The notes under the pieces were generated by a model that saw only the letters and a program-made list of their open reading frames with translations, ran no database searches and was not told the origin of the DNA. Of a DNA stretch of 64,000 nucleotides, positions 37,806-46,257 are shown one piece after another. How positions within the stretch are numbered: position 1 is the first letter of the stretch; each line of letters opens with the position of its first letter. The DNA is from Roseomonas haemaphysalidis (lineage in GTDB: Bacteria > Pseudomonadota > Alphaproteobacteria > Acetobacterales > Acetobacteraceae), in the NCBI RefSeq assembly GCF_017355405.1, contig NZ_CP061177.1, positions 1,216,001-1,280,000 on the forward strand. Direction: 5' to 3'. Made by a program: the position numbers and the translations under genes.

Positions 37806-37923
37806 GTTCTTTTTTGGAAAAAAGAACCAGAAAACTTTTGTCAGTTGGCGTGTCGGCTGCGGGTCATGCGCGGCGCCGCTGACCCGCAAAGTCTTTTTGC
37901 TGCTTTTTCTTCAGAAAAAGAAG
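37806..37923. repeat. T-rich facing palindromes (family C) after glnD
   Basis: The left half is a perfect hairpin GTTCTTTTTT/AAAAAAGAAC (37806-37827) followed by AAAACTTTTGTCAG. The right half has CTGACCCGCAAAGTCTTTTT and the hairpin CTTTTTCT/AGAAAAAG (37903-37920). The halves are inverted relative to each other across a GC-rich centre with GGGTCATGCGCGG. Either half could stop transcription of glnD or of the minus-strand TctC gene. One copy in this window. Confidence 0.75.
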
Positions 37924-38002
37924 ATTGCTCCTCGCCCGCTGGAGGAACGCGGTGCCGGGTCGGCAAAGCCGGCCCGGCACGTGTTCGGACAGGCGATGCC
38001 GG

Positions 38003-38998
38003 TCAGTCCAGGCTGGCGCCCGATTCCTCGACCAGGCCCTTCCACAGTTGCTCCTGCGCCAGCAGGTAGGTGCCGAAGGCGGCCGGGCTGGGGTCCACCA
38101 CGCTGGTGAAGCCGTTGGGCTCCATGCGCGCCCGGAAGTCGTCGCTGTCCACCACGCCCGTGATCGCCTTGTGCAGGGTGGCCAGGCGGTCGGCCGGCAC
38201 GCCCGCCGGCGCCACCATGCCGTACCAGGACTGCATGTCGATGTTGCTGCCCGGCAGCAGCTCCTTCATGCCCGGCACGTCTTTGAGCTCCGGCGCGTAG
38301 GTGACGCGGTCGGCCGAGGCGGCGGCCAGCACGCGCACCAGCCCTTCGCGGACCTGCGGCATGGCCAGCGGGATGACGTCGAACATCATGTCGATGTTGC
38401 CGGCCAGCAGGTCCTGCAGCGCGGGCGCGCCGCCGCGGTAAGGAACATGGGTGATGTCGGTGCCCGTCACCTTGCACACCTTGGCCAGCGTCAGGTGGCT
38501 GACGGTGCCGGTGCCGGAGGAGCCCATGGTCAGCTTGCCCGGGTCCTTCTTGGCCGCCGCGATGACGTCCTGGAAGGTGCGGTAGGGGCTCTTGGCGTTG
38601 ACCGTCATGAACACCGTGCCGGTGGTCACGCGGGTGATCGGCGCCAGGTCCTTGATCGGGTCGATCGGCATGGACTTGCGGTACAGGAACTTGTTGGCCG
38701 CCAGGATGGAGGCCGAGGCCAGCAGCAGCGTGTGGCCGTCCTTTTCCGACCGCGCGGCCTCGGACGCGCCGAGGTTGCCGCCGGCGCCGCCGCGGTTGTC
38801 CACCACCACGGACTGGCCGAGCACGCCCTGCAGCTTCTCGGCGATCAGCCGGCCGGTCAGGTCGACCGAGCCGCCCGGCGCGTAAGGCACGACAATCCGC
38901 ATGGTGCGGGAGGGGAAGGTCCCCTGGGCACGCGCCACGGCGGGCGCGAACGGGAAGGTGGCTGTGGCGCCCAACAGGGCGCGACGGCGGATCAACAT
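38003..38998 (-). CDS. TctC-family substrate-binding protein (orphan)
   Basis: The 331-residue periplasmic binding protein of the tripartite tricarboxylate transporter type has a signal peptide (MLIRRRALLGATATFPFAPA, cleavage after ARAQ). Family features are IVVPYAPGGSVDLTGRLIA, VVVDNRGGAGGNLGASEAAR near 65, MGSSGTGTVSHLTL near 155 and HVPYRGGAPALQDLLAGNID near 181. The triple arginine after the start may allow Tat export. No tctA or tctB adjoins it; such orphans are numerous in Acetobacteraceae and Burkholderiales. The ligand is unknown. Confidence 0.88.
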   Translation of the reverse strand: MLIRRRALLGATATFPFAPAVARAQGTFPSRTMRIVVPYAPGGSVDLTGRLIAEKLQGVLGQSVVVDNRGGAGGNLGASEAARSEKDGHTLLLASASILAANKFLYRKSMPIDPIKDLAPITRVTTGTVFMTVNAKSPYRTFQDVIAAAKKDPGKLTMGSSGTGTVSHLTLAKVCKVTGTDITHVPYRGGAPALQDLLAGNIDMMFDVIPLAMPQVREGLVRVLAAASADRVTYAPELKDVPGMKELLPGSNIDMQSWYGMVAPAGVPADRLATLHKAITGVVDSDDFRARMEPNGFTSVVDPSPAAFGTYLLAQEQLWKGLVEESGASLD

Positions 38999-39189
38999 GG
39001 TTTTGGGAGCCTCCGGCTGGTTCCGCGCCGGGATGTCGCGCTTTGCCACCGGTGGGACAAGGGCTTTTGTGGCACGGCTGTCATCTGGCCAGGACGCGCC
39101 GCCGGGCCGGCCGGTCCCCGCCCGCCCGCGCGCTCATTGACAGGGCGCAATGGTCTCCTAGGCTCCGGACCGGAAGCGGGGAGGCATGG

Positions 39190-39612
39190 ATGCAGGCGGC
39201 AGGCGACAACATCGTCCGGATCGGCGAGCTGGAGCTGCGCTTCGTGGCCGGCGCGCCGGGCGTCACGGCCTTTGAGTTCACCGTGCCGTCCCGCGCGCGG
39301 GTGCCGGCGCCGCACTTCCACCGGGATGCCGACGAGCTGCTGTATGGCCTCGACGGCGTGCTGACCGTGACGGTGGACGGCACCAGCACCGAGCTGGGCG
39401 CGGGCCAGGCGGTGTTCATCCCGCGCGGCCGCGTGCATCACCACACGAACCCGCGGGACGCCACCGCCCGCGCCCTGGTCGTCATCACGCCGGGCACCAT
39501 CACGCGGCATTATTTCGAGGAGCTGGCGGCGGTGATCAACCAGCCGGGGCGGCCCGACCCCGCCCGGGTGGGCGAGATCATGCTCCGCCACGGGCTGGTC
39601 GCGGCCGGCTGA
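39190..39612 (+). CDS. Cupin-domain protein
   Basis: The 140-residue single cupin has both motifs: PHFHRDADELLYGLDGVLTV near 41 with the two metal histidines and glutamate, and AGQAVFIPRGRVHHHTNP near 77 with the last histidine. It resembles quercetinase- or epimerase-like small cupins; activity cannot be assigned. ATG 39190 has GGGGAGG upstream; the overlapping ATG at 39186 is out of frame. It is divergent from the TctC gene across a 191-base gap that shows no clear site. Confidence 0.8.
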   Translation: MQAAGDNIVRIGELELRFVAGAPGVTAFEFTVPSRARVPAPHFHRDADELLYGLDGVLTVTVDGTSTELGAGQAVFIPRGRVHHHTNPRDATARALVVITPGTITRHYFEELAAVINQPGRPDPARVGEIMLRHGLVAAG

Positions 39613-39627
39613 CCCGGCGGGCGCCGC

Positions 39628-40434
39628 TCAGCCCCGCCGCAGCGCGTGCATCAGCACGGCGGCGGCGACCGACACGTTCAGGCTTTCCACCGCGCCCGAC
39701 CCCGGCAAGGTCACCTGCCGCGCACAGGCGCCGATCGTCGCCGCGTCCAGCCCCACCTCCTCGTTGCCCAGCACCAGCGCCACGGGGCGCGGGTCGGCGG
39801 CCAGGATCGCCTCGGGCGGCTCGCCGCCGCGTGCCACGGCGGCGACGGTGAGAAAGCGCGAAGCCAGCGTCCCCAGCGCGTCCGTCAGCACGGGCGCGCG
39901 GTACAGCGACAGCGCTTCCAGCCCGCCCTCGCTGGTGCGCCAGGCGGAATCCGACAGCCCCGCTTGGCGCGGGTCGCCCGACAGCAGCATCGCCCCGCAG
40001 CCGAAGAACGCGGCCGAGCGGGCGATGGCGCCCAGGTTGTGCGGGTTGCCGATGCCGTCCAGCACCGGCAGCAGCCCCCCCGGCAGGCGGTCCGCCGCCG
40101 GCAGCAGCGGCACCGCGCGCGGCGTGGCGATGGCGACCATGCCGCCGTGGTGCGGCGTGCCGGCGATCTTCGCCAGCTCCTCCGCCGGCACCTCGCGGTA
40201 GGGGCGCTTGGCGCGGGCGAGCTGCGCGCACAGTGGCCCGGCCTCGGCGCGGCGGCCGGAAAGGTAGAACAGCCGCAGCACCGCCTGCGGGCGGCGGGCG
40301 AACAGCGCGGCCACCGCCACCGGGCCGCAGATGCGGTCGGGCTCCGGCGCGCGGGGCGGCCGGGGCGGGGCGGCGGCCTCCAGGGGGCGGGGCGGGGCGG
40401 GGGAAACGGCGGGGCGGCGCGGCGGGGCGGTCAT
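39628..40434 (-). CDS. SpoU/TrmH-family RNA 2'-O-methyltransferase
   Basis: The 268-residue enzyme has an N-terminal substrate domain (CGPVAVAALFARRPQAVLRL) and a SPOUT knot. Its three motifs are LDGIGNPHNLGAIARSAAFF near 125, VALVLGNEEVGLD near 218 and LPGSGAVESLNVSVAAAV near 242. RlmB-type 23S rRNA guanosine methylation is likely but tRNA targets cannot be ruled out. ATG 40434 has AGGAAG upstream; the first 30 residues are a Pro/Ala/Arg-rich extension. It converges with the cupin gene, 15 bases apart. Confidence 0.85.
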   Translation of the reverse strand: MTAPPRRPAVSPAPPRPLEAAAPPRPPRAPEPDRICGPVAVAALFARRPQAVLRLFYLSGRRAEAGPLCAQLARAKRPYREVPAEELAKIAGTPHHGGMVAIATPRAVPLLPAADRLPGGLLPVLDGIGNPHNLGAIARSAAFFGCGAMLLSGDPRQAGLSDSAWRTSEGGLEALSLYRAPVLTDALGTLASRFLTVAAVARGGEPPEAILAADPRPVALVLGNEEVGLDAATIGACARQVTLPGSGAVESLNVSVAAAVLMHALRRG

Positions 40435-40580
40435 CGCGGCTTCCTGCCGCCCTGGCGCGGGCGCGCCAAGCGAAATCCGCCCCGGTGGCGCCGAGACCCG
40501 CGTGTGCGACCAGCCAGCCATACCCGCCGGGGTTGCCGCCAGCCGTTCCGCCCCGGCAAGAAACAGCTTAACCAGGGTGC

Positions 40581-42068
40581 ATGCCCCCTGACTCCATCGC
40601 CGCCGCCGCCCCGCCCGTTCCGCCCGCCGAGGTCATGCCCCGCGGCCAGCGGCCCTTTGTGCTGGCCGCCGTGATGGCGGGCATGTTCATGATCGCCATC
40701 GAGGCGACCATCGTGTCCACCGCCATGCCGCAGATCGCGGCGCGGCTGGGCGACCTGCAGTATTATTCCTGGGTGTTTTCCGCCTTTCTGCTGGCGCAGA
40801 CGGCCACCACGGTGATCTTCGGCAAGCTGGCCGACCTGTTCGGCCGCCGCCCGGTGCTCCTGGCCGGCATCGGCATCTTTCTGGCGGGCACGGTGCTGTG
40901 CGGGCTGGCATGGTCCATGCCGGCGCTGATCGTGTTCCGGCTGATCCAGGGCGTCGGCGCCGGCGCCATCCAGCCGCTGTGCATCACGGTGGTGGGCGAC
41001 CTGTATTCGGTGCAGGAGCGCGGCCGCATCCAGGGCTGGCTGGCCAGCGTGTGGGGCATCTCCTCTGTTCTGGGGCCGCTGGCGGGCGGGCTGATCATCC
41101 AGCACGCGTCCTGGGCCTGGGTGTTCTGGATCAACATCCCCGTGGGCCTCGGCGCCGCGGCGCTGTTTATCGGCTTTCTGCGCGAACCCCCGGCGCATGC
41201 CGTGCGCTCGCTGGACGTCGCGGGTGCCGCGCTGTTCGCGGTGGCCGTGGCGGCCCTGATGATCGCGCTGACGGAAGCCGGCAGCGCTGGCCCGGCCGTG
41301 ACGCTCGGCGCCCTGGCGGTGGCCGTCGTCGCCGCGCTGCTGTTCGTGTGGCAGGAACGCCGGGCGCACGACCCGATGGTCGCCTTCGCGCTGTGGGCCC
41401 GCCGGCCGATCGCCACCGCCAATGCCGTGGCGCTGCTCAGCGGCATGACCGTGATCGGCCTGACCACCTTTCTGCCGATGTACGTGCAGGGCGTGCTGGG
41501 TCATTCCGCGCTGGTCGCCGGCTTTGCGCTGACCGCCATGGTGCTGGGCTGGCCGATCGGCGCCACGGTGGCGGCGCGCAACGTCACGCGCCTCGGCCTG
41601 CGCGGCACCATGCTGGCGGGCGCGGTGCTGCTGCCGCTCGGCGGCATGGTGTTTCTGCTGCTGGGCCAGGGCAGCTCGCCGGTGCTGGCGGGCGCCGGCT
41701 CGCTGGTCATGGGGCTCGGCATGGGCTTTGTCAGCAACGCCGGCATTCTGATCATCCAGACCACCGCCGTGCGCGCGGAGCGCGGCGCCGCCACCGCGTC
41801 CAACATCTTTTCCCGCAACCTCGGCAGCACGCTGGGCGCCGCGGCGCTGGGCGCGGTGCTGAACCTCAGCCTGGCGCGCGTCGGCGTCGGGCCGGAACAG
41901 ATCCGCCACCTGCTGGACCAGGGCACCGCCACCGCCGGGGACGCGCTGGTCCGCGGCGCGCTGGACCACGCGCTGCACCTGACCTTCTGGGCGATCCTGG
42001 CGATCGCGGTGGCGACGCTGCTTGGCGCGCTGCTGGTGCCGAAGGTGCCGCTGGCGGCGCGGGATTGA
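40581..42068 (+). CDS. MFS efflux transporter, DHA2 (EmrB/QacA) family
   Basis: The 495-residue carrier fits the 14-helix drug:H+ antiporter family. DHA2 marks are ATIVSTAMPQIAARLGDLQY near 36, the motif GKLADLFGRRPVLLAGIGIF near 79, VFRLIQGVGAGAIQPLCI near 117 and SVWGISSVLGPLAGG near 155. It probably exports toxic organic compounds; the substrate is unknown. No EmrA-type adaptor or regulator is next to it. Family B palindromes follow the stop. Confidence 0.87.
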   Translation: MPPDSIAAAAPPVPPAEVMPRGQRPFVLAAVMAGMFMIAIEATIVSTAMPQIAARLGDLQYYSWVFSAFLLAQTATTVIFGKLADLFGRRPVLLAGIGIFLAGTVLCGLAWSMPALIVFRLIQGVGAGAIQPLCITVVGDLYSVQERGRIQGWLASVWGISSVLGPLAGGLIIQHASWAWVFWINIPVGLGAAALFIGFLREPPAHAVRSLDVAGAALFAVAVAALMIALTEAGSAGPAVTLGALAVAVVAALLFVWQERRAHDPMVAFALWARRPIATANAVALLSGMTVIGLTTFLPMYVQGVLGHSALVAGFALTAMVLGWPIGATVAARNVTRLGLRGTMLAGAVLLPLGGMVFLLLGQGSSPVLAGAGSLVMGLGMGFVSNAGILIIQTTAVRAERGAATASNIFSRNLGSTLGAAALGAVLNLSLARVGVGPEQIRHLLDQGTATAGDALVRGALDHALHLTFWAILAIAVATLLGALLVPKVPLAARD

Positions 42069-42079
42069 AGCAAGGCGGA

Positions 42080-42270
42080 AGGTCGGGGAAGGAATTCCCC
42101 CAGCCCCTGCTTTTTTCTGTCTGTGCTTGGGGGGCGCGCCGGAGGTCCGGCCTGCGCGGCCTTGTCCTGACACCATCCGTCGCGCGGCGCCACGCCGCCA
42201 GGGCCACCCGCGCCGGACTCACAAAAAGAAGATGGGGGGCAGGAAAATTCCTTCCCCCGGCCTTCCCCCC
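42080..42270. repeat. Facing pair of family B palindromes between the DHA2 and DUF3830 genes
   Basis: The left copy (42080-42130) has GGGGAA, a GGAA loop and TTCCCC, followed by CTGCTTTTTTCTGTCTGTGC. The right copy (about 42217-42270) is inverted: CACAAAAAGAAGATGGGGGG, then a stem with AATTCCTTCCCCCGGCC. The two copies are about 85 bases apart and lie between convergent genes. Confidence 0.8.
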
Positions 42271-42274
42271 ACCC

Positions 42275-42694
42275 TCAGCCCGCGCTGAACGCGATGTCCT
42301 TGGCCCCGTCCCACAGCACCGAGCGGCACACCGCCGCCAGCCGGTCCAGGTCCCGCGTGATGCTCATGAAGTGGTTGCCCGCCAGCGGCCCCGCCTTGCT
42401 GGCGAAGGACACGCCGCCATAGGCCAGCAGGATCTCGGTTTCCGAGATGTTGGAGATCTGGCCAGGGTGGATGATGATCTGCCCGGGCGCCGGGTGGCGC
42501 GTGGCGTTCTCGTAGCCGACCCCGAAGTCGCGCTCGCCCATCGGGATCCAGCAGGCCTCGCCGCTCCAGCGCACGTGGATGATGCGGTCGCGGTAGGGCA
42601 GCATGGTGCGGAACTGCGCTACGGTCTGCGGGGCCGCGGCCTCGAAGCTGGCCTCGAAGATCTCGCCGCCAATGTCGATGCGGATGTCGGCCAT
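42275..42694 (-). CDS. DUF3830 family protein (cyclophilin-like fold)
   Basis: The 139-residue protein matches DUF3830 in length and pattern: the N-terminal strand pair MADIRIDIGGEIFEASFE, VAQFRTMLPYRDRIIHVRWS near 25, ERDFGVGYENATRHPAPGQI near 53 and ILLAYGGVSFASKAGPLAGN near 87. Such proteins have a cyclophilin-like barrel and often lie beside amidase or hydantoinase genes; here there is none. Function unknown. ATG 42694 follows GGAGG. Confidence 0.8.
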   Translation of the reverse strand: MADIRIDIGGEIFEASFEAAAPQTVAQFRTMLPYRDRIIHVRWSGEACWIPMGERDFGVGYENATRHPAPGQIIIHPGQISNISETEILLAYGGVSFASKAGPLAGNHFMSITRDLDRLAAVCRSVLWDGAKDIAFSAG

Positions 42695-42835
42695 GCTGGC
42701 CTCCTTGCTGGAACGCGCTGTGTCTAGCCGCTGCGGGCGCCGGGCCGCCAGTGCCCGCCCATGGCCCGCCGGCTGGAACGATCCGCCCGGGCTGGCGTTC
42801 TGTCCGCATCCCCCATCCTCCATCGTGAGCATCGC

Positions 42836-44128
42836 ATGCCGGCCGAATCGCCCGAGACCGTGCTGCCGCTCGCGGCGGAAACCCTGCGCATCCACAAGCG
42901 CCTGCGCGAAACCGGCCGGGTGCGCGTGTCCCTGCAAACCGAGACGGTGGAGGAGGTGGTGCGCCACGCGCTGCACCACCGCGGCGTCGAGCTGCGGCAC
43001 GTGCCCGTCGGTCGCACGGTCGATGCCGTGCCGGAGATGCGCGAAGAGGACGGGGTGCTGATCATTCCCGTGGTGGAAGAGGTGCTGGTCGTCGAGACGC
43101 GGCTGGTGCTGCGCGAGGAGATCCACCTGAGGCTTAACGATACCATTGAAAATACAGAACAAATTCTGCAACGCCGGGTTCAGCGGGCCGTTGTGGACAG
43201 GCTAGCTCCGCAACCGTCGGAGCCCGGCCTCCGAGAACCGGCCGCAGGGTCGCGACTCCTTTCAGGGATACCGACCATGAACCGCACCATCACCGGCCTG
43301 TTCGACACGCGCGAGGCGGCCGAGGCGGTCGTCGCCCACCTGACCATGCATGACGACGTGCCGCGTGACCGCATCACCCTGCACGCCACCAGGGGCGAGG
43401 CCGGCAGCGGCGCCGCCGAGGATGACGGCTTCTGGGCTTCGGTGAAGAACCTGTTCATGCCGGACGAGGACCGCCACGCCTATTCCGAGGGCATGCGCCG
43501 CGGCGGCGTGTTGCTGTCCGCCGAGCTGGAAGAGGAGAAGGTGGCCCACGCCATGGACGTCTTCGAGGAGCATGGCGCCGTCGACCTGGATTCGCGCGAG
43601 CAGGAGTGGCGCAAGGAAGGCTGGAGCGGCGGCGCCGCCATCGCGCCGACCGCCACCCCGGTGCTGGACGTGGCGCCGACCGCCGGCATGGCGCCCGGCG
43701 GCTTCACCGACGCCGCGCCGCGCGCCGCCGTGTCCGACGCCGGCGAGCAGGTGATCCCGGTGGCCGAGGAGCAGCTGCGCGTCGGCAAGCGGGACATGGA
43801 AAGCGGCCGCGTGCGCGTGCGCTCCTATGTCACGGAAACGCCGGTGTCCGAGCAGGTTTCGCTGCGCGAGGAGCATGTCAACGTCGAGCGCCGCCCGGTG
43901 GACCGCGCCATGACGGATGCCGACGATGCCTTCCGCGACCGCAGCATCGAGGCGGTCGAGCACCGCGAGGAGGCGGTGGTGTCCAAGGAAGCCCGCATCG
44001 TCGAGGAAGTGGTGCTGAACAAGGCCAGCACGGAGCGCACCGAAACGGTGAACGACACCGTGCGCAAGCAGAACGTCGAGGTCGAGGACAGCCGCAACGG
44101 CGTGGCCGGCAAGCTGCCGGGCGTTTGA
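42836..44128 (+). CDS. YsnF/AvaK stress-response protein with two DUF2382 units, possibly two genes run together
   Basis: An unbroken frame of 430 residues contains one DUF2382 unit (residues 1-125: ETLRIHKRLRETGRVRVSLQ, IIPVVEEVLVVETRLVLREE). A 20-residue unconserved stretch follows, then a complete YsnF-type protein from Met148 (MNRTITGLFDTREAAEAVVA). That second protein ends in its own DUF2382 (IPVAEEQLRVGKRDMESGRV, VNVERRPVDRAMTDADD, VEHREEAVVSKEARIVEEVV). Met148 (43277) has AGGGAT upstream and could be the true start of an independent gene of 283 residues. These proteins are general-stress proteins of uncertain activity, often rich in charged residues. Confidence 0.75.
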   Translation: MPAESPETVLPLAAETLRIHKRLRETGRVRVSLQTETVEEVVRHALHHRGVELRHVPVGRTVDAVPEMREEDGVLIIPVVEEVLVVETRLVLREEIHLRLNDTIENTEQILQRRVQRAVVDRLAPQPSEPGLREPAAGSRLLSGIPTMNRTITGLFDTREAAEAVVAHLTMHDDVPRDRITLHATRGEAGSGAAEDDGFWASVKNLFMPDEDRHAYSEGMRRGGVLLSAELEEEKVAHAMDVFEEHGAVDLDSREQEWRKEGWSGGAAIAPTATPVLDVAPTAGMAPGGFTDAAPRAAVSDAGEQVIPVAEEQLRVGKRDMESGRVRVRSYVTETPVSEQVSLREEHVNVERRPVDRAMTDADDAFRDRSIEAVEHREEAVVSKEARIVEEVVLNKASTERTETVNDTVRKQNVEVEDSRNGVAGKLPGV

Positions 44129-44180
44129 CCGGCCGGCACCGCCCCTGTTCCGGGGGCGGCGCCTTCCGCCAAAGGGCTTG

Positions 44181-44216
44181 TCGGGGCCGGAAGGACCAGG
44201 GTCCTTCCGGCCCCGA
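44181..44216. terminator. Long perfect stem-loop between the convergent YsnF and ABC ATPase genes
   Basis: TCGGGGCCGGAAGGAC (44181-44196) pairs perfectly with GTCCTTCCGGCCCCGA (44201-44216) around a four-base loop. It lies between two convergent gene ends and can stop both. No T-run is present. Confidence 0.75.
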
Positions 44217-44229
44217 CGCGTTTCCGGCG

Positions 44230-45045
44230 CTAGCTCCGCGGCAGCGCGCGGTCCACCAGCACCACCGGCACGCCCTGCGAGCAGGCTTCCACCCGGCTTT
44301 CGACGCCAAAGGATTCCGCCAGCACCGCGGGTGTCACCACCTCCGCCGGGCGGCCGGCGGCCAGCAGGCGGCCATGCGCCAGCACCGCCACCTGGTCGCA
44401 AGCGCGGATCGCCAGGTTGATGTCATGGATGGCGACGATGCCGATGGCGCCGGTGGCGCGCACCGCGTCGCGTACCGCTTCCACCACCGAAAGCTGCCAG
44501 CGCAGGTCCAGCGCGCTGGTCGGCTCGTCCAGCAGCAACAGCCGGGGGGAGCGCACCATCACCTGCGCCAGCCCCACCATCTGCCGCTGGCCGCCGGACA
44601 GCTCGCTCATCCGCCGCAGGGCGAGGTGGCTGATGCCCAGGGCGCCGAAGGCGCGCTCGATGGCGGCCTCGGCCGCCTGCGGGCCCAGGTCGGCGCGCAC
44701 GGCGCGGCAGGCGGACAGCACCGCCTCATAGGCCACCAGCGGCGAGGGCGGCGGCAGGCTTTGCGGCAGGTAGCCCACCAGGGCGGCCCGCTTGGCGGCC
44801 GGCAGCGCGGGCAAGGCGGTGCCGTCCAGCGCGATGGTGCCCCGCGTCTGGCCGAGGCCCGCGATGCCGCGCAGCAGCGTGGACTTGCCGGCGGCGTTCT
44901 GCCCCAGCAGCCCCAGCAGCGTGCCGGGTGGCACGGGCGGCAGGTCCAGCGCCTCGATCACGCGGCGGTTGCGATAGCCGGCGCTGACGCCCTGCAGCAC
45001 GAGTCCCGCCGTCACCGGGCTTGTCGTCACCGGGCTTGCCGTCAC
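44230..45045 (-). CDS. ABC transporter ATP-binding protein, iron-chelate (FecE) type
   Basis: The 271-residue ATPase has Walker A LGQNAAGKST near 42, the Q-loop VGYLPQSLPPPSPL near 78, signature LSGGQRQ near 146 and Walker B LLLLDEPTSALDL near 166. The FepC/FecE style fits uptake of ferric siderophore, haem or cobalamin. It begins at GTG 45045, overlapping the permease stop as GTGA. Two more in-frame GTG codons follow within a 15-base repeat, so the exact start is uncertain. It ends the operon before a strong stem-loop. Confidence 0.87.
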   Translation of the reverse strand: MTASPVTTSPVTAGLVLQGVSAGYRNRRVIEALDLPPVPPGTLLGLLGQNAAGKSTLLRGIAGLGQTRGTIALDGTALPALPAAKRAALVGYLPQSLPPPSPLVAYEAVLSACRAVRADLGPQAAEAAIERAFGALGISHLALRRMSELSGGQRQMVGLAQVMVRSPRLLLLDEPTSALDLRWQLSVVEAVRDAVRATGAIGIVAIHDINLAIRACDQVAVLAHGRLLAAGRPAEVVTPAVLAESFGVESRVEACSQGVPVVLVDRALPRS

Positions 45046-46112
45046 TGGCCGCGCCCCCGGCCGAACAGCAGCGCCAGGAACAGCGGCACGCCGACCAGCG
45101 AGGTGACGATGCCCACCGGGATGATCAACCCCGGCACCAGCATCTTGGACGCGATGGATGCCAGCGACAGCACCAGCGCGCCGGCCAGCGCGGCGCCCGG
45201 CAGAAAGAAGCGGTGGTCCTCGCCCAGGAGCAGCCGCGCCATGTGCGGCCCCACCAGCCCCACAAAGCCGATGGTGCCCACAAAGGCGACGGCCACGGAG
45301 GCCAGCAGGCTGGCGCGCAGCATCACCACCAGCCGCAGGCGCGCGGTGTCGATGCCCAGCGATTCCGCCTGCGCCTCGCCGGCGCGCAGCGCGGTCATCT
45401 TCCACACCTGCGCCAGCGACAGCGGCAGGCAGCACAGTAGCACCAGCCCGACCACGGCGATCTTTTCCCAGGTGGCGCGCGCCAAGCTGCCCATGCCCCA
45501 GAACACGATCTGCTGCAGCGTTTCGGCATCCGCCACGAATTGCAGCAGCGCCACGGCGGCGTTCAGCGCGAACACCAGCGCGATGCCGAACAGCACCACG
45601 GTGTCCGTGCCCGTGCCGCGCAGCCGGGCCAGCGCCTGCACCAGCACCGAGGCGCCGGCGGCGAAGGCAAAGGCGCCGAGCGGGATGGCGATGTGCTGCG
45701 GCATGCCGAAGGGTGCCAGCCCCAGGACGATGACCAGCGAGGCCCCCAGCGTGGCGGCGGCGGAAACGCCCAGCGTGAAGGGCGAGGCGAGCGGGTTGTT
45801 CAGCACCGTCTGCATCTCGGCGCCCGCCAAGCCGAGCGAGGCGCCCACCAGCACCGCCATGATGGCGTAGGGCAGGCGGACGTTCCACAGGATCACCTGG
45901 ATGGGCCGCGGCAGGCTGGCCGGGTCCAGGATGCCGGACACCACCGTGCCCAGCGACAACTGCGCGGGGCCGGTGGCGATGTCGGCTAGCAGCGCCAGCA
46001 CCAGCGCCGCCGCCAGCGCACCGAGCAGCAGGAAGCGCCGCCGCACGAAGCCCGCGTAGCCGGCGGCGAGGCCCGGCGGTGCCGCGGACGCCGCGAGCGC
46101 CCGCTGGCTCAT
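45042..46112 (-). CDS. Iron-chelate ABC permease, FecCD family
   Basis: The 356-residue permease has about ten membrane segments. BtuC/FecCD marks are LWNVRLPYAIMAVLVGASLG near 74, LAGAEMQTVLNNPLASPF near 95, LGVSAAATLGASLVIVLG near 114 and GTIGFVGLVGPHMARLLLGE near 280. It acts as a homodimer with the ATPase. The substrate-binding protein expected in such operons is absent on both sides. Divergent from the siderophore-interacting protein, sharing a 145-base control region. Confidence 0.9.
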   Translation of the reverse strand: MSQRALAASAAPPGLAAGYAGFVRRRFLLLGALAAALVLALLADIATGPAQLSLGTVVSGILDPASLPRPIQVILWNVRLPYAIMAVLVGASLGLAGAEMQTVLNNPLASPFTLGVSAAATLGASLVIVLGLAPFGMPQHIAIPLGAFAFAAGASVLVQALARLRGTGTDTVVLFGIALVFALNAAVALLQFVADAETLQQIVFWGMGSLARATWEKIAVVGLVLLCCLPLSLAQVWKMTALRAGEAQAESLGIDTARLRLVVMLRASLLASVAVAFVGTIGFVGLVGPHMARLLLGEDHRFFLPGAALAGALVLSLASIASKMLVPGLIIPVGIVTSLVGVPLFLALLFGRGRGQ

Positions 46113-46212
46113 CGGGCGGCCGGCATGGCAGTGGGGGAAAGGGCGCGACGGGGCATGCGGGGGAACTCCGGGGCGGCTGGCGGCGGCGGGGCGCGTGCCG
46201 GGCTAGACCCGC

Positions 46213-46234
46213 TGAAAACGATTTGCAATATCAT
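46213..46234. promoter_or_regulatory. Possible Fur-type iron box between the ABC permease and the siderophore-interacting protein
   Basis: TGAAAACGATTTGCA (46213-46227) followed by ATATCAT is an AT-rich, partly dyadic stretch in the otherwise very GC-rich divergent gap. Read on the minus strand it is TGCAAATCGTTTTCA, similar in layout to the 7-1-7 Fur box TGATAAT-N-ATTATCA though with several mismatches. Placement between two iron-uptake transcription units supports iron control; the match alone does not prove it. Confidence 0.4.
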
Positions 46235-46257
46235 CTGCCCCCCGCCGGAGTGCCGCC

